64,000 nucleotides of DNA from Sphingomonas sp. SCN 67-18 (GCF_001724715.1 NZ_MEFG01000015.1:92392-156391), one strand, 5' to 3'; shown: positions 28,042 to 38,806, counted from the stretch's first letter. A program made the numbers and translations. The notes: generated by a model not told the origin, from the letters alone.

Positions 28042-29835
28042 TCAGCTTTTGTAGAGCGCGTCCAGCCGCGCGCCATAAACTTCGCGCAGCACGTGGCGGC
28101 GGATCTTCAATGACGGCGTCAGCTGCTGGTTCTCGATGGAGAAGGGTTCGTCGGCGATGATGATCTGGCGGACCTTCTCGATCACCGACAATTCCTTGTT
28201 CACCCGGTCCACCGCCGCCATCACCGCGGAGCGGAACTGAGGATTGTCCGACAGCGCCCGGAAGTCGCAGCGATAATCATTGGCGATCGCCCATTCGGCG
28301 GTCCATTCCGGATCGGGCACGATCAGCCCGACGACATGGGGCCGCCGGTCGCCCGCCACCATGGCCTGCAGGATCTCGGGCTGGAGGGTCAGCATCCCCT
28401 CCACCTTCTGGGGCGCGACATTGTCGCCCTTGTCGTTGATGATGAGGTCTTTCTTACGGTCGGTGATGACGATCCGGCCCTTGTCGTCGATATGGCCGAT
28501 ATCGCCGGTGTGCAGCCAGCCGTCCTTCAGCACGCGGGCGGTTTCCGCCTCATTCTGCCAATAGCCCTTCATCACCAGCTCGCCGCGCACCAATATCTCG
28601 CCATCCTCGGCGATCGCGACCTCGGTGTCGGGCAGCGGCGGGCCGACCGTGTCCATCTTCAACCCCGTGCTGGGCCGGTTGCACGAGATGACCGGGGCGG
28701 CCTCCGTCTGGCCATAGCCCTGCAGCAATGTGATGCCGAGCGAGTGGAAGAAGACGCCGATCTCCGGGTTCAGCGGCGCGCCGCCCGATACCATCGCCTT
28801 CATCCGCCCGCCGAAACGCTGGGCGATCTTGGGGCGCAGCGTGCGGTCCAGCAGGAAATCCATCGGCCGGTCCCAGATCGGCAGCCGCCCGGCCAGTTCC
28901 TTCGAGCCGATGCCCAGCGCGCGCTTCAACAGCGCGGGGGCCACCTTGCCCTGCTTGGCGATGGCCTTCACCATGCGCTGGCGCAGCACCTCGAACAGGC
29001 GGGGGACGACGACCATGATGGTCGGGCGCACCTCCTCGATATTGGAGGCGAGCTTTTCCAGCCCCTCGGCATAATAGATCTGCCCGCCAAGGCCGATGGG
29101 GAAGAACTGCCCGCCGCTATGCTCATAGGCGTGGCTGAGCGGCAGGAAGGACAGGAACACCTCGTCGTCCCAGCCGAAATCCTCCGCGATCACCTGCACG
29201 CAGCCGGCGACATTGTGGAGGATCGCGCCATGATGCTGGCGCACCCCGCGCGGGCTGCCCCCGGTGCCGCTGGTGTAGATGATGCAGGCAAGATCGTCCC
29301 GGCCGACATCGGCCGCCGCAGCGGCGATCGCATCGACATCCGGCGTCTCGGCGGCGATCAGCGCCGCCCAGTCGTGAAAGGCGACATTGCCGGCCTGGGC
29401 GATCCGCATCGGCTCGATGCTGATCAGCAGCCGGGCGCTGTTCGAGCGCAGCACCGCCGGCATCAGCGTGCGGGCCAGCTTGTCGGTGGAGACGATGACC
29501 GCGCTGGCGCCGGAATTGTCGAGGATATGCTGGTGGTCGCGTTCCGTATTGGTGATGTAGGTGGGCACGGTGACGCAGCCTGCGGCCATGACGGCAAGAT
29601 CCGCCAGGCACCATTCGGGCCGGTTCTCGGACACCAGCATCACCCGGTCGCCCTTGTTCAGGCCGATCCGCCGAAGCGCCTGGGCCAGCGCCGCGACGGT
29701 CCTCGCCGCCTCCGCCCAGCTGGTCGATTGCCAGCTCCCCTCGCGCTTGCGCCACAGGAACGGCGCATCCCCCTTTTCGCGGGCGCGCGTGAAGAACATG
29801 TCCACCAGGTTCGGGAACCGCTCGAATGTGCGCAT
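28042..29835 (-). CDS. Long-chain acyl-CoA synthetase (AMP-forming)
   Basis: Activates long-chain fatty acids to acyl-CoA through an acyl-AMP intermediate. The 597-residue protein has the ANL-family core motifs: P-loop-like IYTSGTGGSPRGV, the GYGQTEAAPVISCN motif, GDIGHIDDKGRIVITDRKKDL and a C-terminal NDKGDNVAPQKVE. It resembles the FAA1/FadD15 group more than E. coli FadD. The ATG at 29835 is followed by the typical FERFPNLVDMFF. It converges on gloB and is followed upstream by ggt in the same direction, 40 bp away. Confidence 0.94.
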   Translation of the reverse strand: MRTFERFPNLVDMFFTRAREKGDAPFLWRKREGSWQSTSWAEAARTVAALAQALRRIGLNKGDRVMLVSENRPEWCLADLAVMAAGCVTVPTYITNTERDHQHILDNSGASAVIVSTDKLARTLMPAVLRSNSARLLISIEPMRIAQAGNVAFHDWAALIAAETPDVDAIAAAAADVGRDDLACIIYTSGTGGSPRGVRQHHGAILHNVAGCVQVIAEDFGWDDEVFLSFLPLSHAYEHSGGQFFPIGLGGQIYYAEGLEKLASNIEEVRPTIMVVVPRLFEVLRQRMVKAIAKQGKVAPALLKRALGIGSKELAGRLPIWDRPMDFLLDRTLRPKIAQRFGGRMKAMVSGGAPLNPEIGVFFHSLGITLLQGYGQTEAAPVISCNRPSTGLKMDTVGPPLPDTEVAIAEDGEILVRGELVMKGYWQNEAETARVLKDGWLHTGDIGHIDDKGRIVITDRKKDLIINDKGDNVAPQKVEGMLTLQPEILQAMVAGDRRPHVVGLIVPDPEWTAEWAIANDYRCDFRALSDNPQFRSAVMAAVDRVNKELSVIEKVRQIIIADEPFSIENQQLTPSLKIRRHVLREVYGARLDALYKS

Positions 29836-29875
29836 CGTCTCTCCTCACGCGCGGCTTTGGCGCCGCGTCATATTC

Positions 29876-31546
29876 CTATTCCGCCAACGCAAGCCCTTCG
29901 CTGCGCGGATCCGCAGCGCCGCGCCAGCCGGCTGTCGTCCATTCGATGGCGTTGACCTTGGACGTCACGTCGGACGGCACGACCTCGCGTCCCAGCCGCG
30001 ACATGGCCGGGGCCATCGCCGCCAGCGCGGTATCCCGCTCCACCAGCACCTTGCCGTCGCCGAAATAGATATTGGGCAAGGCAATGGCATCCTGCGCGGA
30101 CAGGCCGAAATCCATCACGCCGATCAGCGTTTTCGCGACGTGCATGATGATCCGCTTGCCGCCCGCCGAACCGAGCGCCAGCACCACCCGCCCGCTGGCG
30201 TCATAGACGATGGTGGGCGACATGGACGACAAGGGCCGCTTGCCCGCCTCCACCCGGTTGGCGACCGGCGCGCCGTCCTTTTCCGGTGCGAAGGTGAAAT
30301 CGGTGAGCTCGTTGTTCAGCACCATGCCCTCGGCGACCAGCTGGCTGCCGAACGGCCCCTCCACCGTCGATGTCATCGTCGCGACATCGCCGTCGCCGTC
30401 GCTGGCGACGAAATGGGTGGTGCCGGCCACTTCGCCGGAAATGGCGGCGGTGCGCGGCTGCGCGCCCGGCGGTGACCCCGCCTCGTAGCGCGCGAGCGAG
30501 CGGCTCGGCGAAATGAGCCGCGAGCGGCCGGCGAGATAGGCCGGGTCGATCAGCCCGGCCACCGGCACCGACACGAAATCGCGGTCGCCCAGATATTTTT
30601 CGCGGTCGGCATAAGCGAGCATCATCGCCTCGGCGATCAGGTGCCAGCTATGCGGATCGTCCTTGCCCATCTTCTTCATGTCGAAGCGTTCGAGCATCCC
30701 CAATATCTGGAGGATCGTCGTCGCGCCGGACGAAGGCGGGCCCATGCCGCATACCCGGTAGCCGCGATAGGGCGCGCACACCGCCGCCCGCTCCTTCGCC
30801 TGATATCCGGCCAGATCGGCCAGGGTGAAGGGGGTGGCGTTGCGCGGCGCATTGCTGACCGCCGCAACCATCGCATCGGCAGTCTGGCCGCTGTAGAAGG
30901 CATCCGGCCCCTGCGCCGCGAGCCGCTTCAGCATCGCCGCCAAGGCGGGATTGGTGAGCGTCTCCCCTTCGGCGACCGGCCTGCCGTCGCGGAAATAGAG
31001 CGCGCGGATGGCCGGGAAATCGTCCCAGAAACGGGCCATGCCGCTGACCCGCCCGGCCAGCGTCCTGTTGACCACGAAGCCCTGCTCGGCCAGCCGGATC
31101 GCGGGATCGAACAGCCGCGCCCATTCCACCTTGCCCCAGCGGGCATGCACTTTTTCCATCAGCCGGATATTGCCGGGCACGCCGACCGAAAGACCGCCGC
31201 CCACCGCCTGCAGGAAGGGCATCGGCTTGCCGTCAGCGTCCAGGAAGCGCCGGGGCGTCGCCGCCGCCGGCGCGGTCTCGCGGCCGTCCACCGTCTCGAT
31301 CAGCCCGGTCTTGCCGTCATGGTGGACGAACAGCCCGCCGCCGCCGATGCCGCTGGATTGCGGCTCCACCACCGTCAGCGCCAGCATCATCGCCATCGCC
31401 GCGTCGGCGGCGCTGCCGCCCGCGCGCAATATCTCCTGCCCGGCGGCAGTGGCGCGGGGATCGGCCGAGGAGACGACGCCGCCCGCTGCGATGGCGGAGG
31501 CGGGAACGAGCAGGAGCGCAAACAGCGCAACGAGGAATCGCTTCAT
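29876..31546 (-). CDS. ggt: Gamma-glutamyltransferase (secreted precursor)
   Basis: Transfers or hydrolyses gamma-glutamyl groups, chiefly of glutathione, in the periplasm. I start at the ATG at 31546 because it opens a signal peptide (MKRFLVALFALLLVPAS); the upstream frame has no export signal. The 556-residue precursor is self-cleaved at Thr376 of TTHF, the nucleophile position of the family. N-side marks are GGSAADAAMAMMLALTVVEPQSSGIGGGG, and later MSSMSPTIVYD and GSAGGKRIIMHV. It may recycle glutathione or supply amino acids. Confidence 0.94.
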   Translation of the reverse strand: MKRFLVALFALLLVPASAIAAGGVVSSADPRATAAGQEILRAGGSAADAAMAMMLALTVVEPQSSGIGGGGLFVHHDGKTGLIETVDGRETAPAAATPRRFLDADGKPMPFLQAVGGGLSVGVPGNIRLMEKVHARWGKVEWARLFDPAIRLAEQGFVVNRTLAGRVSGMARFWDDFPAIRALYFRDGRPVAEGETLTNPALAAMLKRLAAQGPDAFYSGQTADAMVAAVSNAPRNATPFTLADLAGYQAKERAAVCAPYRGYRVCGMGPPSSGATTILQILGMLERFDMKKMGKDDPHSWHLIAEAMMLAYADREKYLGDRDFVSVPVAGLIDPAYLAGRSRLISPSRSLARYEAGSPPGAQPRTAAISGEVAGTTHFVASDGDGDVATMTSTVEGPFGSQLVAEGMVLNNELTDFTFAPEKDGAPVANRVEAGKRPLSSMSPTIVYDASGRVVLALGSAGGKRIIMHVAKTLIGVMDFGLSAQDAIALPNIYFGDGKVLVERDTALAAMAPAMSRLGREVVPSDVTSKVNAIEWTTAGWRGAADPRSEGLALAE

Positions 31547-31584
31547 GGCATCGACACTAGTTTCCCAGCGACTTGCGGCAAGCG

Positions 31585-32619
31585 CTATCTCGCATCCGCC
31601 CCCACGGCATCGGCCACGGTCGCAAAGCCGTCGCGCGCCAGCAGGGTCTTCAACCCGGCGGCGATCCGCCGCGCCAGGCCCGGCCCTTCGAACACCAGCG
31701 CGGAATAGAGCTGCACCGCGCACGCGCCGGCGCGGATGCGGGCATAGGCATCCTCCGCGCCGGCAATGCCGCCCGCCGAGATGAGCGGCAGCGCAGGGCC
31801 GGCCGCCGCGCGGAAATCGCGCAGCCGCTGGAGCGAGAGGGGCGCCAGCGGAGCACCGGATAGTCCGCCGGTCTCCCCTGCAAGGGCGGATTTGAGCGGC
31901 GGCCGCGAAATGGTGGTGTTGGCGACGATCAGCGCGTCCACCCGCCGTTCGGCGGCGACCGCGCAGATATCGTCGATGTCGGCCGGCTCCAGGTCCGGCG
32001 CCACTTTCAGGAAGACGGGCGGCCCGCCCGCGCCCCTCGCCGCGTTGACGCCGTCGAGCAGGGCGGCCAGCGCCCCGCGATCCTGCAGCGCGCGCAGGCC
32101 GGGCGTGTTGGGCGAGCTGATGTTGACGGTGAGGTAATCGGCCACGTCCGCCATGGCCCGCGCGCCCAGCGCATAATCGGCGATGCGATCAGGCGAATCC
32201 TTGTTGGCGCCGATATTGACGCCGACAATGCCCCGGCGCGGCCGGGCGAGGCGCGGCAGCGCGGCCTGCTGGCCATGGTTGTTGAACCCCATGCGGTTGA
32301 TGACCGCGCGGTCCTCCGCCAGCCGGAACAGGCGCGGCTGCGGGTTGCCGCCCTGCGGCTGCGGGGTGAGCGTGCCGACCTCGACGAAGCCGAAGCCTAA
32401 CCCCAGCATGGCGTCCGCCACCTCGGCATCCTTGTCGAAACCGGCGGCAAGACCGACGGGATTCGGCAGATCGAGGCCCGCCACGCGAATCGCCAGCGCC
32501 GGATCGGCGGGCGGCGCGGGCATGGGTGGCATCAGGCGGAGCGCGGCGACGGTCAGCCGGTGCGCCCGCTCCGCGTCGATCATGTGGATAAAGGGCCGGA
32601 TCAATGGGAAAATCGCCAT
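31585..32619 (-). CDS. pyrD: Dihydroorotate dehydrogenase (quinone), class 2
   Basis: Membrane-associated flavoenzyme oxidising dihydroorotate to orotate with a quinone acceptor, the fourth step of pyrimidine synthesis. I chose ATG 32619 (MAIFPLIRPF) to give 344 residues. Class 2 marks are the N-terminal amphipathic helix region, NPVGLAAGFDKD, GFVEVGTLTPQPQ, GVNIGANKDS and VNISSPNTPGLR with the catalytic Ser. The phosphate-binding ISAGGIAGAEDA is at the C terminus. The protein is shorter than in E. coli only at the ends. Confidence 0.96.
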   Translation of the reverse strand: MAIFPLIRPFIHMIDAERAHRLTVAALRLMPPMPAPPADPALAIRVAGLDLPNPVGLAAGFDKDAEVADAMLGLGFGFVEVGTLTPQPQGGNPQPRLFRLAEDRAVINRMGFNNHGQQAALPRLARPRRGIVGVNIGANKDSPDRIADYALGARAMADVADYLTVNISSPNTPGLRALQDRGALAALLDGVNAARGAGGPPVFLKVAPDLEPADIDDICAVAAERRVDALIVANTTISRPPLKSALAGETGGLSGAPLAPLSLQRLRDFRAAAGPALPLISAGGIAGAEDAYARIRAGACAVQLYSALVFEGPGLARRIAAGLKTLLARDGFATVADAVGADAR

Positions 32620-32689
32620 GGCCCCGGCTATGCCAGCCCCCGCCATGGCGCAACAATTTTTCACTCATCCCTCAGAAATGTCGAATCTA

Positions 32690-32810
32690 TCCAATACGAA
32701 TCAGAACAATTCGCAATAGACGAACCTCGCGACCCGAAGGGCTCCTGAATGATTTTGGGGGTTCTTTAACTTTCGGCCCGATCGGTTTTCCGGTCGGGCC
32801 GCTTTTCTTT
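32690..32810 (+). ncRNA. Candidate small RNA or attenuated leader ending in a strong terminator
   Basis: The pyrD-AraC divergent gap contains an unusually structured, AT-richer segment that ends in a textbook terminator on the plus strand. Upstream of it, GAACC (32722-32726) can pair with GGTTC (32760-32764), enclosing a CCCGAAGGG mini-hairpin (32733-32741) and an exposed CTCCT (32742-32746), the kind of anti-Shine-Dalgarno loop found in some alphaproteobacterial sRNAs. No obvious protein frame is present. The 5' end and promoter are not determined; 32690 is a guess. It could equally be a leader that attenuates the AraC-type gene 55 bases downstream. Confidence 0.4.
32774..32810 (+). terminator. 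Strong intrinsic terminator
   Basis: CGGCCCGATCGG (32774-32785) and CCGGTCGGGCCG (32790-32801) form a 12-bp stem with one G-T wobble around a TTTT loop. A TTTTCTTT tract follows at 32803-32810, so the orientation is plus. The gene downstream (AraC type) starts 55 bases later. Confidence 0.85.
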
Positions 32811-32864
32811 GGGGCGCGGCCCGGCTATAATCATAACCAAACAAAGCCATCGGGCGCGAAAGAA

Positions 32865-33716
32865 ATGGTAGCGATATCTCTTGATTATGCCGCGCCCGAT
32901 TGCGCGCTGAAAGATTTCGTTTCCGTATTCTATGAATTTCGTGCCGATGTTCCGGTGTTTGAAGACCTTGAACGCGCTGATCTCGCTCAGTTTCGTTTCA
33001 AACTATCCCCCGGCCCCGGCGAATATCGTTTCGCTGACGGGCATATTCAGGCGGCGCCGGACATCCAGATCATGGGACCGACGACCGGGATGACACATGT
33101 TCGGGTGGAAGGCCCGGTTCATGTCTTCGGCGCGGGGCTGCTGCCGGCGGGGTGGGCCGCGCTGCTGGGCATCGAGGCGTCGACCATGCTCAACCGCGTG
33201 CTCGACGCCACCGAATTGTTCGGCAAGGGGCTGTATCAAGTGGCGGACCAGTTCCGCGCGGCGGAAACGCTGGAGCAGCGCGTGGCGATCGGCAACCGGC
33301 TGGCGGACGATCTGGCCCGCAACGCGCGCGAACTGCCCTTCTGGTTCACCCGCACCGTCGATGCCTGGCTGTCCGACACGCTGTCCCCGGAAGTGATCGA
33401 TCTGGTCAAGGCCACCGGCCTGTCGCGCCGGCAGGTCGAGCGATATTGCAAGCGTTTCTACGGCGCGCCGCCCAAATTGCTGGCCCGCAAATATCGCGCG
33501 CTCCGCGCCGCCGTGGCGCTGGCCAAGGGCGAGACGGACGTCGACAAGCTGCTGGAACAGGGCTTTTACGACCAGTCTCATTTCATCAGGGAAATCAAGC
33601 AGTTCACCGGTATAACCCCGAAGCGCTTCGCGGAAGACCTGCCGACGCTCGCCCGCCTGACGCTGAAGCGGGGCGACCTGGCCGGGCAGGTGGGGCCGCT
33701 GGTCAGCGACACCTGA
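32865..33716 (+). CDS. AraC-family transcriptional regulator
   Basis: A 283-residue DNA-binding regulator. The N-terminal two-thirds resembles the DUF6597 type of sensing domain (SPGPGEYRFADGHIQAAPD, then GPTTGMTHVRVEG). The C-terminal AraC domain carries the two helix-turn-helix units: GLSRRQVERYCKRFYGAPPK and GFYDQSHFIREIKQFTGITPKRF. The ATG at 32865 is the first in-frame start after the intrinsic terminator; the longer open frame upstream overlaps pyrD. No operon partner follows; the next gene is the SUF regulator. Confidence 0.9.
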   Translation: MVAISLDYAAPDCALKDFVSVFYEFRADVPVFEDLERADLAQFRFKLSPGPGEYRFADGHIQAAPDIQIMGPTTGMTHVRVEGPVHVFGAGLLPAGWAALLGIEASTMLNRVLDATELFGKGLYQVADQFRAAETLEQRVAIGNRLADDLARNARELPFWFTRTVDAWLSDTLSPEVIDLVKATGLSRRQVERYCKRFYGAPPKLLARKYRALRAAVALAKGETDVDKLLEQGFYDQSHFIREIKQFTGITPKRFAEDLPTLARLTLKRGDLAGQVGPLVSDT

Positions 33717-33808
33717 AAAGCGGCTGCGGATCGCGGGCACGGGCTGGCCTGTCCCCGATTAAACGGCCATAGGCGCCTTGACGCGCAGGCTTTTCGCTCC
33801 CATCTGCC

Positions 33809-33821
33809 AATCAGACTGATT
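33809..33821 (+). promoter_or_regulatory. Perfect palindrome, possible Rrf2/SufR operator
   Basis: AATCAG and CTGATT are exact reverse complements around a central A, 26 bp upstream of the Rrf2-type regulator ATG at 33848. A TATTTA element (33829-33834) follows. The position and symmetry suit an autorepressor of the SUF operon. It is not a documented consensus that I can quote. Confidence 0.4.
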
Positions 33822-33847
33822 CGATCCTATTTAGAGGTCCGCCCGCC

Positions 33848-34258
33848 ATGCGGCTTTCCAGCCTGGCCGATTACGCCGTTGTCATCATGTCGGCCGCCGC
33901 GCGCCATGCGGGCGCCGCGCGCCTTTCAGCGACGGTGCTGGCCGAGGAGACCGGCATTCCCCTGCCCACCACGCAAAAGCTGATGGGCCGGCTGGCGGCG
34001 GCGGGCCTGTTCAGCTCCGCGCGCGGCACCGGCGGCGGCTTTGCGCTGACGCGGTCGCCGGCCGAGATCAGCCTGGCCGACATCATCGAGGCGGTCGAGG
34101 GGCCGATCACGCTCACCGCCTGCCTGGAGGCCGGCAATCATGAATGCACGCTGGAGGACGGCTGCCAGATGAAGCCGCGCTGGAACGCCGTGAACGGCGC
34201 GGTGCGGGGGGCGCTGTCCGGCGTCACGCTGGAAAATCTGGCGGGGGTGCGGGCATGA
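33848..34258 (+). CDS. Rrf2-family regulator of the SUF operon
   Basis: A 136-residue winged-helix repressor in the IscR/SufR group. It has the N-terminal [14 protein letters not shown], the recognition helix region [18 protein letters not shown] and the wing [12 protein letters not shown]. Three cysteines (Cys92, Cys100, Cys106; spacing C-x7-C-x5-C) can bind an Fe-S cluster and so sense cluster supply. The stop overlaps the sufB start (ATGA). It is the first gene of the suf operon and probably autoregulates it through the upstream palindrome. Confidence 0.92.
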   Translation: MRLSSLADYAVVIMSAAARHAGAARLSATVLAEETGIPLPTTQKLMGRLAAAGLFSSARGTGGGFALTRSPAEISLADIIEAVEGPITLTACLEAGNHECTLEDGCQMKPRWNAVNGAVRGALSGVTLENLAGVRA

Positions 34259-35724
34259 GCGTGCGCAACGAGGAAGCCCTGGCCGCCGCCGCGAAGGCGT
34301 CGACCTATGAATGGGGCTTCAATTCCGACATCGAGCAGGACTTCGCGCCCAAGGGGCTGAGCGAGGACACCATCCGCTTCATCTCCGCCAAGAAGGAGGA
34401 GCCGGAATGGATGCTCGACTGGCGGCTGAAAGCCTATCGCCGCTGGCTGACCATGGCGGCGCCGGACTGGGCGAAGCTGGACATCGCGCCGATCGACTAT
34501 CAGGACGCCTATTATTACGCCGCGCCCAAGGTGAAGGCGAAGCCGGGATCGCTGGACGAGGTCGATCCCGAAATCCTGCGCGTCTATGAAAAGCTGGGCA
34601 TCCCGATCGAGGAACAGAAAGTGCTCGCGGGCGTGGAGGGCGCACGCAAGGTGGCCGTGGATGCGGTGTTCGATAGCGTGTCCGTCGCCACCACCTTCAG
34701 GAAGGAACTGGAGGCCGCGGGCGTCATCTTCCGTTCGATCAGCGAGGCGATCCGCGAATTTCCCGATCTGGTGAAGGCGTGGCTGGGCAAGGTGGTGCCG
34801 CAGCACGACAATTTCTTCGCGACGCTGAACAGCGCCGTCTTTTCCGACGGCACGTTCGTCTATGTGCCCAAGGGCGTGCGCTGCCCGATGGAGCTTTCCA
34901 CCTATTTCCGCATCAACGCGGAAAATACCGGGCAGTTCGAGCGCACGCTGATCGTCGCCGATGCGGGCAGCTATGTCAGCTATCTGGAGGGCTGCACCGC
35001 GCCGATGCGCGACGAGAACCAGCTTCACGCCGCGGTGGTGGAGCTGGTCGCGCTGGACGATGCGGAGATCAAATATTCCACCGTCCAGAACTGGTATCCG
35101 GGCGACGAGAACGGGCGTGGCGGCATCTATAATTTCGTCACCAAGCGCGCGCTGTGCCAGGGGCGGAACAGCAAGGTGAGCTGGACGCAGGTGGAAACCG
35201 GCAGCGCCGTCACCTGGAAATATCCGTCCTGCGTGCTGGCCGGGGAAAACAGCGTCGGCGAATTCTATTCCGTCGCCGTCACCAACAATTTCCAGCAGGC
35301 GGACACCGGCACCAAGATGATCCATCTGGGGCGCAACAGCCGCTCGACCATCGTGTCGAAGGGGATCAGCGCCGGCCGGTCGAACAACACCTATCGCGGC
35401 CTCGTCCGCGTCGGCCCGACGGCGGAGAATGTCCGCAACTTCACCCAGTGCGACAGCCTGCTGCTCGGCGACAAATGCGGCGCGCACACCGTGCCCTATA
35501 TCGAGGCGCGGAACCCCACCGCGCAGATCGAGCATGAGGCGACGACCAGCAAGATCAGCGACGACCAGCTATTCTACGCCATGCAGCGCGGGCTGGACCA
35601 GGAACAGGCCGTCGCGCTGATCGTCAACGGCTTCGCCAAGGAAGTGTTGCAGCAACTGCCGATGGAATTCGCGGTGGAGGCGCAGAAACTGCTGGGAATT
35701 TCGCTCGAGGGGAGCGTGGGGTGA
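34255..35724 (+). CDS. sufB: Fe-S cluster assembly scaffold subunit SufB
   Basis: Scaffold component of SufBC2D that receives sulfur and iron and builds the nascent cluster. The ATG at 34255 ([14 protein letters not shown]) gives 489 residues. It has the family core [29 protein letters not shown] and the C-terminal scaffold motif including [22 protein letters not shown]. The stop at 35724 is followed by a 42-bp gap before sufC, the only gap in an otherwise overlapping operon. Confidence 0.96.
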   Translation: MSVRNEEALAAAAKASTYEWGFNSDIEQDFAPKGLSEDTIRFISAKKEEPEWMLDWRLKAYRRWLTMAAPDWAKLDIAPIDYQDAYYYAAPKVKAKPGSLDEVDPEILRVYEKLGIPIEEQKVLAGVEGARKVAVDAVFDSVSVATTFRKELEAAGVIFRSISEAIREFPDLVKAWLGKVVPQHDNFFATLNSAVFSDGTFVYVPKGVRCPMELSTYFRINAENTGQFERTLIVADAGSYVSYLEGCTAPMRDENQLHAAVVELVALDDAEIKYSTVQNWYPGDENGRGGIYNFVTKRALCQGRNSKVSWTQVETGSAVTWKYPSCVLAGENSVGEFYSVAVTNNFQQADTGTKMIHLGRNSRSTIVSKGISAGRSNNTYRGLVRVGPTAENVRNFTQCDSLLLGDKCGAHTVPYIEARNPTAQIEHEATTSKISDDQLFYAMQRGLDQEQAVALIVNGFAKEVLQQLPMEFAVEAQKLLGISLEGSVG

Positions 35725-35766
35725 CCCCATCACGCCTCCCAATCTGGATCAATCGGACCTCATTAC

Positions 35767-36506
<740 letters not shown>

Positions 36507-36510
<4 letters not shown>

Positions 36511-37595
36511 CCCTGCTCGCCCTTCCGTCCACCCGCGAGGAGGCATGGCGCTGGTCCGACCTGTCGGGCCTGCCCGCGCTGGCGGACGCCGCGCCGCGCG
36601 GCGGCCGGCCGGATGTTTCCGCGCTCTGGCTGAACGCGGGCGGCCCCCGGCTGCTGTTCGTCGACGGGAAGCTGGACGCCGCGGCGAGCGCGCCCGGCGG
36701 CCTGCAATTCGGCCCGGTCGCGGCGCGCGCGGACGGCCATCCGCTGGCCCGGCTGGCGGAAGGCGACGGCTGGACGCTGATGTTGAGTGCGGACCACGCG
36801 ATCGCCGGGCCGGTGGAGATCGTCCATGTCGCGACCGGCGGGGCGAGCCACCTCGCCGGGCGGATCGCGCTGGCGGATGGCGCCCAGGCCGGCATCGTCG
36901 AAACCTTCGTGGGCGACGGCTGGGCCAACCGGCTGACCGCGATGACGCTGGGCAAGGGCGCGCGGCTGATGCGTTCCGTCCGGCTGATGCAGGACAGCGG
37001 TTTCCAGTCGCTGCGCGATCAGGCCGAGATCGGCGATGGCGGCAGCCTGGTGTCGATCTTCCTCGGCGTGGGCGGCGCTGGCAGCCGCATCGACGGCGCA
37101 TTGACGCTGGCCGGCCAGGGCGCGTTCGCGGAAATGGGCGGCGCGCTGCTCGCCCGGCAGGATCAGCGGCACGAAGCGGCGGTGGTGCTGCGCCATGCCG
37201 CCGAAAACGGCCAGAGCGCGCAGACATGGCGGGCGGTATCCGCAGACAGCGCGACGACCAGCCTCGCCGCGCGGGTGGAGGTTGCGCGAGGCGCGCAAAA
37301 GACCGACGCCGAACAGAGCCTGCGCGGCCTGCTGCTGAAGCGCGGCGCGACGGTGAATTTGAAGCCCGAGCTGGAAATCTTCGCGGACGACGTCAAATGC
37401 GCCCATGGCGCGACGGTGGGCGAACTGGACGCGGCGGCGCTTTTCTACCTTGCCAGCCGCGGCCTGCCCCCTGCCCAGGCGCAGGCGCTGCTGACCCGCG
37501 CCTTCGTGGCCGACGCGCTGGAGCGGATCGGCGATGAAGCGGTGCGCGCAGCCTTTATGTCCGATGCCGATCGCTGGCTGGAGGCCAGACCATGA
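36507..37595 (+). CDS. sufD: Fe-S cluster assembly protein SufD
   Basis: Partner of SufB in the SufBC2D scaffold. The 362-residue protein starts at GTG (MTLLALPSTREEAWRWSDLSGL), overlapping the sufC stop. Its right-handed beta-helix core ends with the conserved EIFADDVKCAHGATVGELD, where the conserved His (in CAHGATVG) supports iron entry in SufD homologues. Its stop overlaps the sufS start (ATGA). Confidence 0.95.
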
Positions 37596-38806
37596 CCCTG
37601 CTCGCCACCCCCGCCCGCCTGCTTGACGTGGCTGCCGATTTTCCCGCCATCCCGGCCGGCTGGTCCTATCTGGACACCGCCGCCACGGCGCAGAAGCCGC
37701 GGCCGGTGATCGACGCCGTCACCCGCGCCTATGACCGCGACTATGCGACGGTCCATCGCGGCGTCTATGCCCGCTCGGCGGACATGACGATCGCCTATGA
37801 GGCCGCCCGCCGCCGCACCGCCGCGTTCATCGGCGCCGGCTCGCCCGACGAGATCGTCTTCGTGCGCGGCGCGACGGAGGGAATCAACCTGGTCGCCCAT
37901 TGCTGGGGCCAGGCGCTGAAGGCGGGCGACCGCATCCTGCTGTCGACGCTGGAGCATCACAGCAACATCGTGCCGTGGCAGCTGCTGCGCGACCGCACCG
38001 GCGTGGCGATCGACGTCGCGCCGCTGGACGCGGAAGGACGGATCGATCTCGACGCGGTGGAGGCGATGCTGACCCCGGCGCACAAGCTGGTCGCGCTCGC
38101 CCATGTCTCCAACGTGCTGGGATCGGTGCTGGACGTGCGCCGCGCGGCGGACCTGGCCCATGCGGCGGGCGCGCTGCTGCTGGTCGACGGCTGCCAGGCG
38201 GTGCCGCGCATGGCGGTGGACGTGGCCGCGCTGGATTGCGATTTCTACGTCTTTTCCGCGCACAAGATCTACGGCCCCACCGGCCTTGGCGTGTTGTGGG
38301 CGCGGGCCGACATCCTCGACATGATGCCGCCCTGGCACGGCGGCGGCGCGATGATCGACCAGGTGACGTTCGAGCGCACCACCTACGCCCCGCCCCCTGC
38401 CCGGTTCGAGGCGGGGACGCCGCACATCGTGGGCGCGCTGGGGCTGCACGCCGCGATAGATTATGTCGCCGGGGTGGGGCTGGACGCCATCCACGCCCAT
38501 GAGGCCGCGCTGGTCGCCATGGCGCGCGATCGGCTTTCGGCTATCAACAGCGTCCGCCTGTTCGGCCCGCCCGATTCCGCCGGCATCGTCAGCTTTGCGA
38601 TAGACGGGGTTCACCCGCACGACATCGGCACCATATTGGACGAGGAATCGGTGGCGATCCGCGCCGGCCATCATTGCGCCCAGCCGCTGATGGCGCATCT
38701 GGGCGTGGCGGCGACGGCGCGGGCCAGTTTCGGCATTTACAACAACGCGGCGGACATCGACGCGCTGGTGCGCGGCATTGAACGAGTGACGAGAATTTTC
38801 GCATGA
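37592..38806 (+). CDS. sufS: Cysteine desulfurase SufS (group II)
   Basis: PLP enzyme that removes sulfur from cysteine and carries it as a persulfide. The 404-residue protein shows the TAATAQKPRPVIDA N terminus, the PLP lysine Lys225 in SAHKIYGPTG and the catalytic Cys362 in RAGHHCAQPL. The long, structured catalytic loop matches group II. No SufE or SufU gene follows, so the sulfur-transfer partner must be encoded elsewhere. Confidence 0.96.
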   Translation: MTLLATPARLLDVAADFPAIPAGWSYLDTAATAQKPRPVIDAVTRAYDRDYATVHRGVYARSADMTIAYEAARRRTAAFIGAGSPDEIVFVRGATEGINLVAHCWGQALKAGDRILLSTLEHHSNIVPWQLLRDRTGVAIDVAPLDAEGRIDLDAVEAMLTPAHKLVALAHVSNVLGSVLDVRRAADLAHAAGALLLVDGCQAVPRMAVDVAALDCDFYVFSAHKIYGPTGLGVLWARADILDMMPPWHGGGAMIDQVTFERTTYAPPPARFEAGTPHIVGALGLHAAIDYVAGVGLDAIHAHEAALVAMARDRLSAINSVRLFGPPDSAGIVSFAIDGVHPHDIGTILDEESVAIRAGHHCAQPLMAHLGVAATARASFGIYNNAADIDALVRGIERVTRIFA

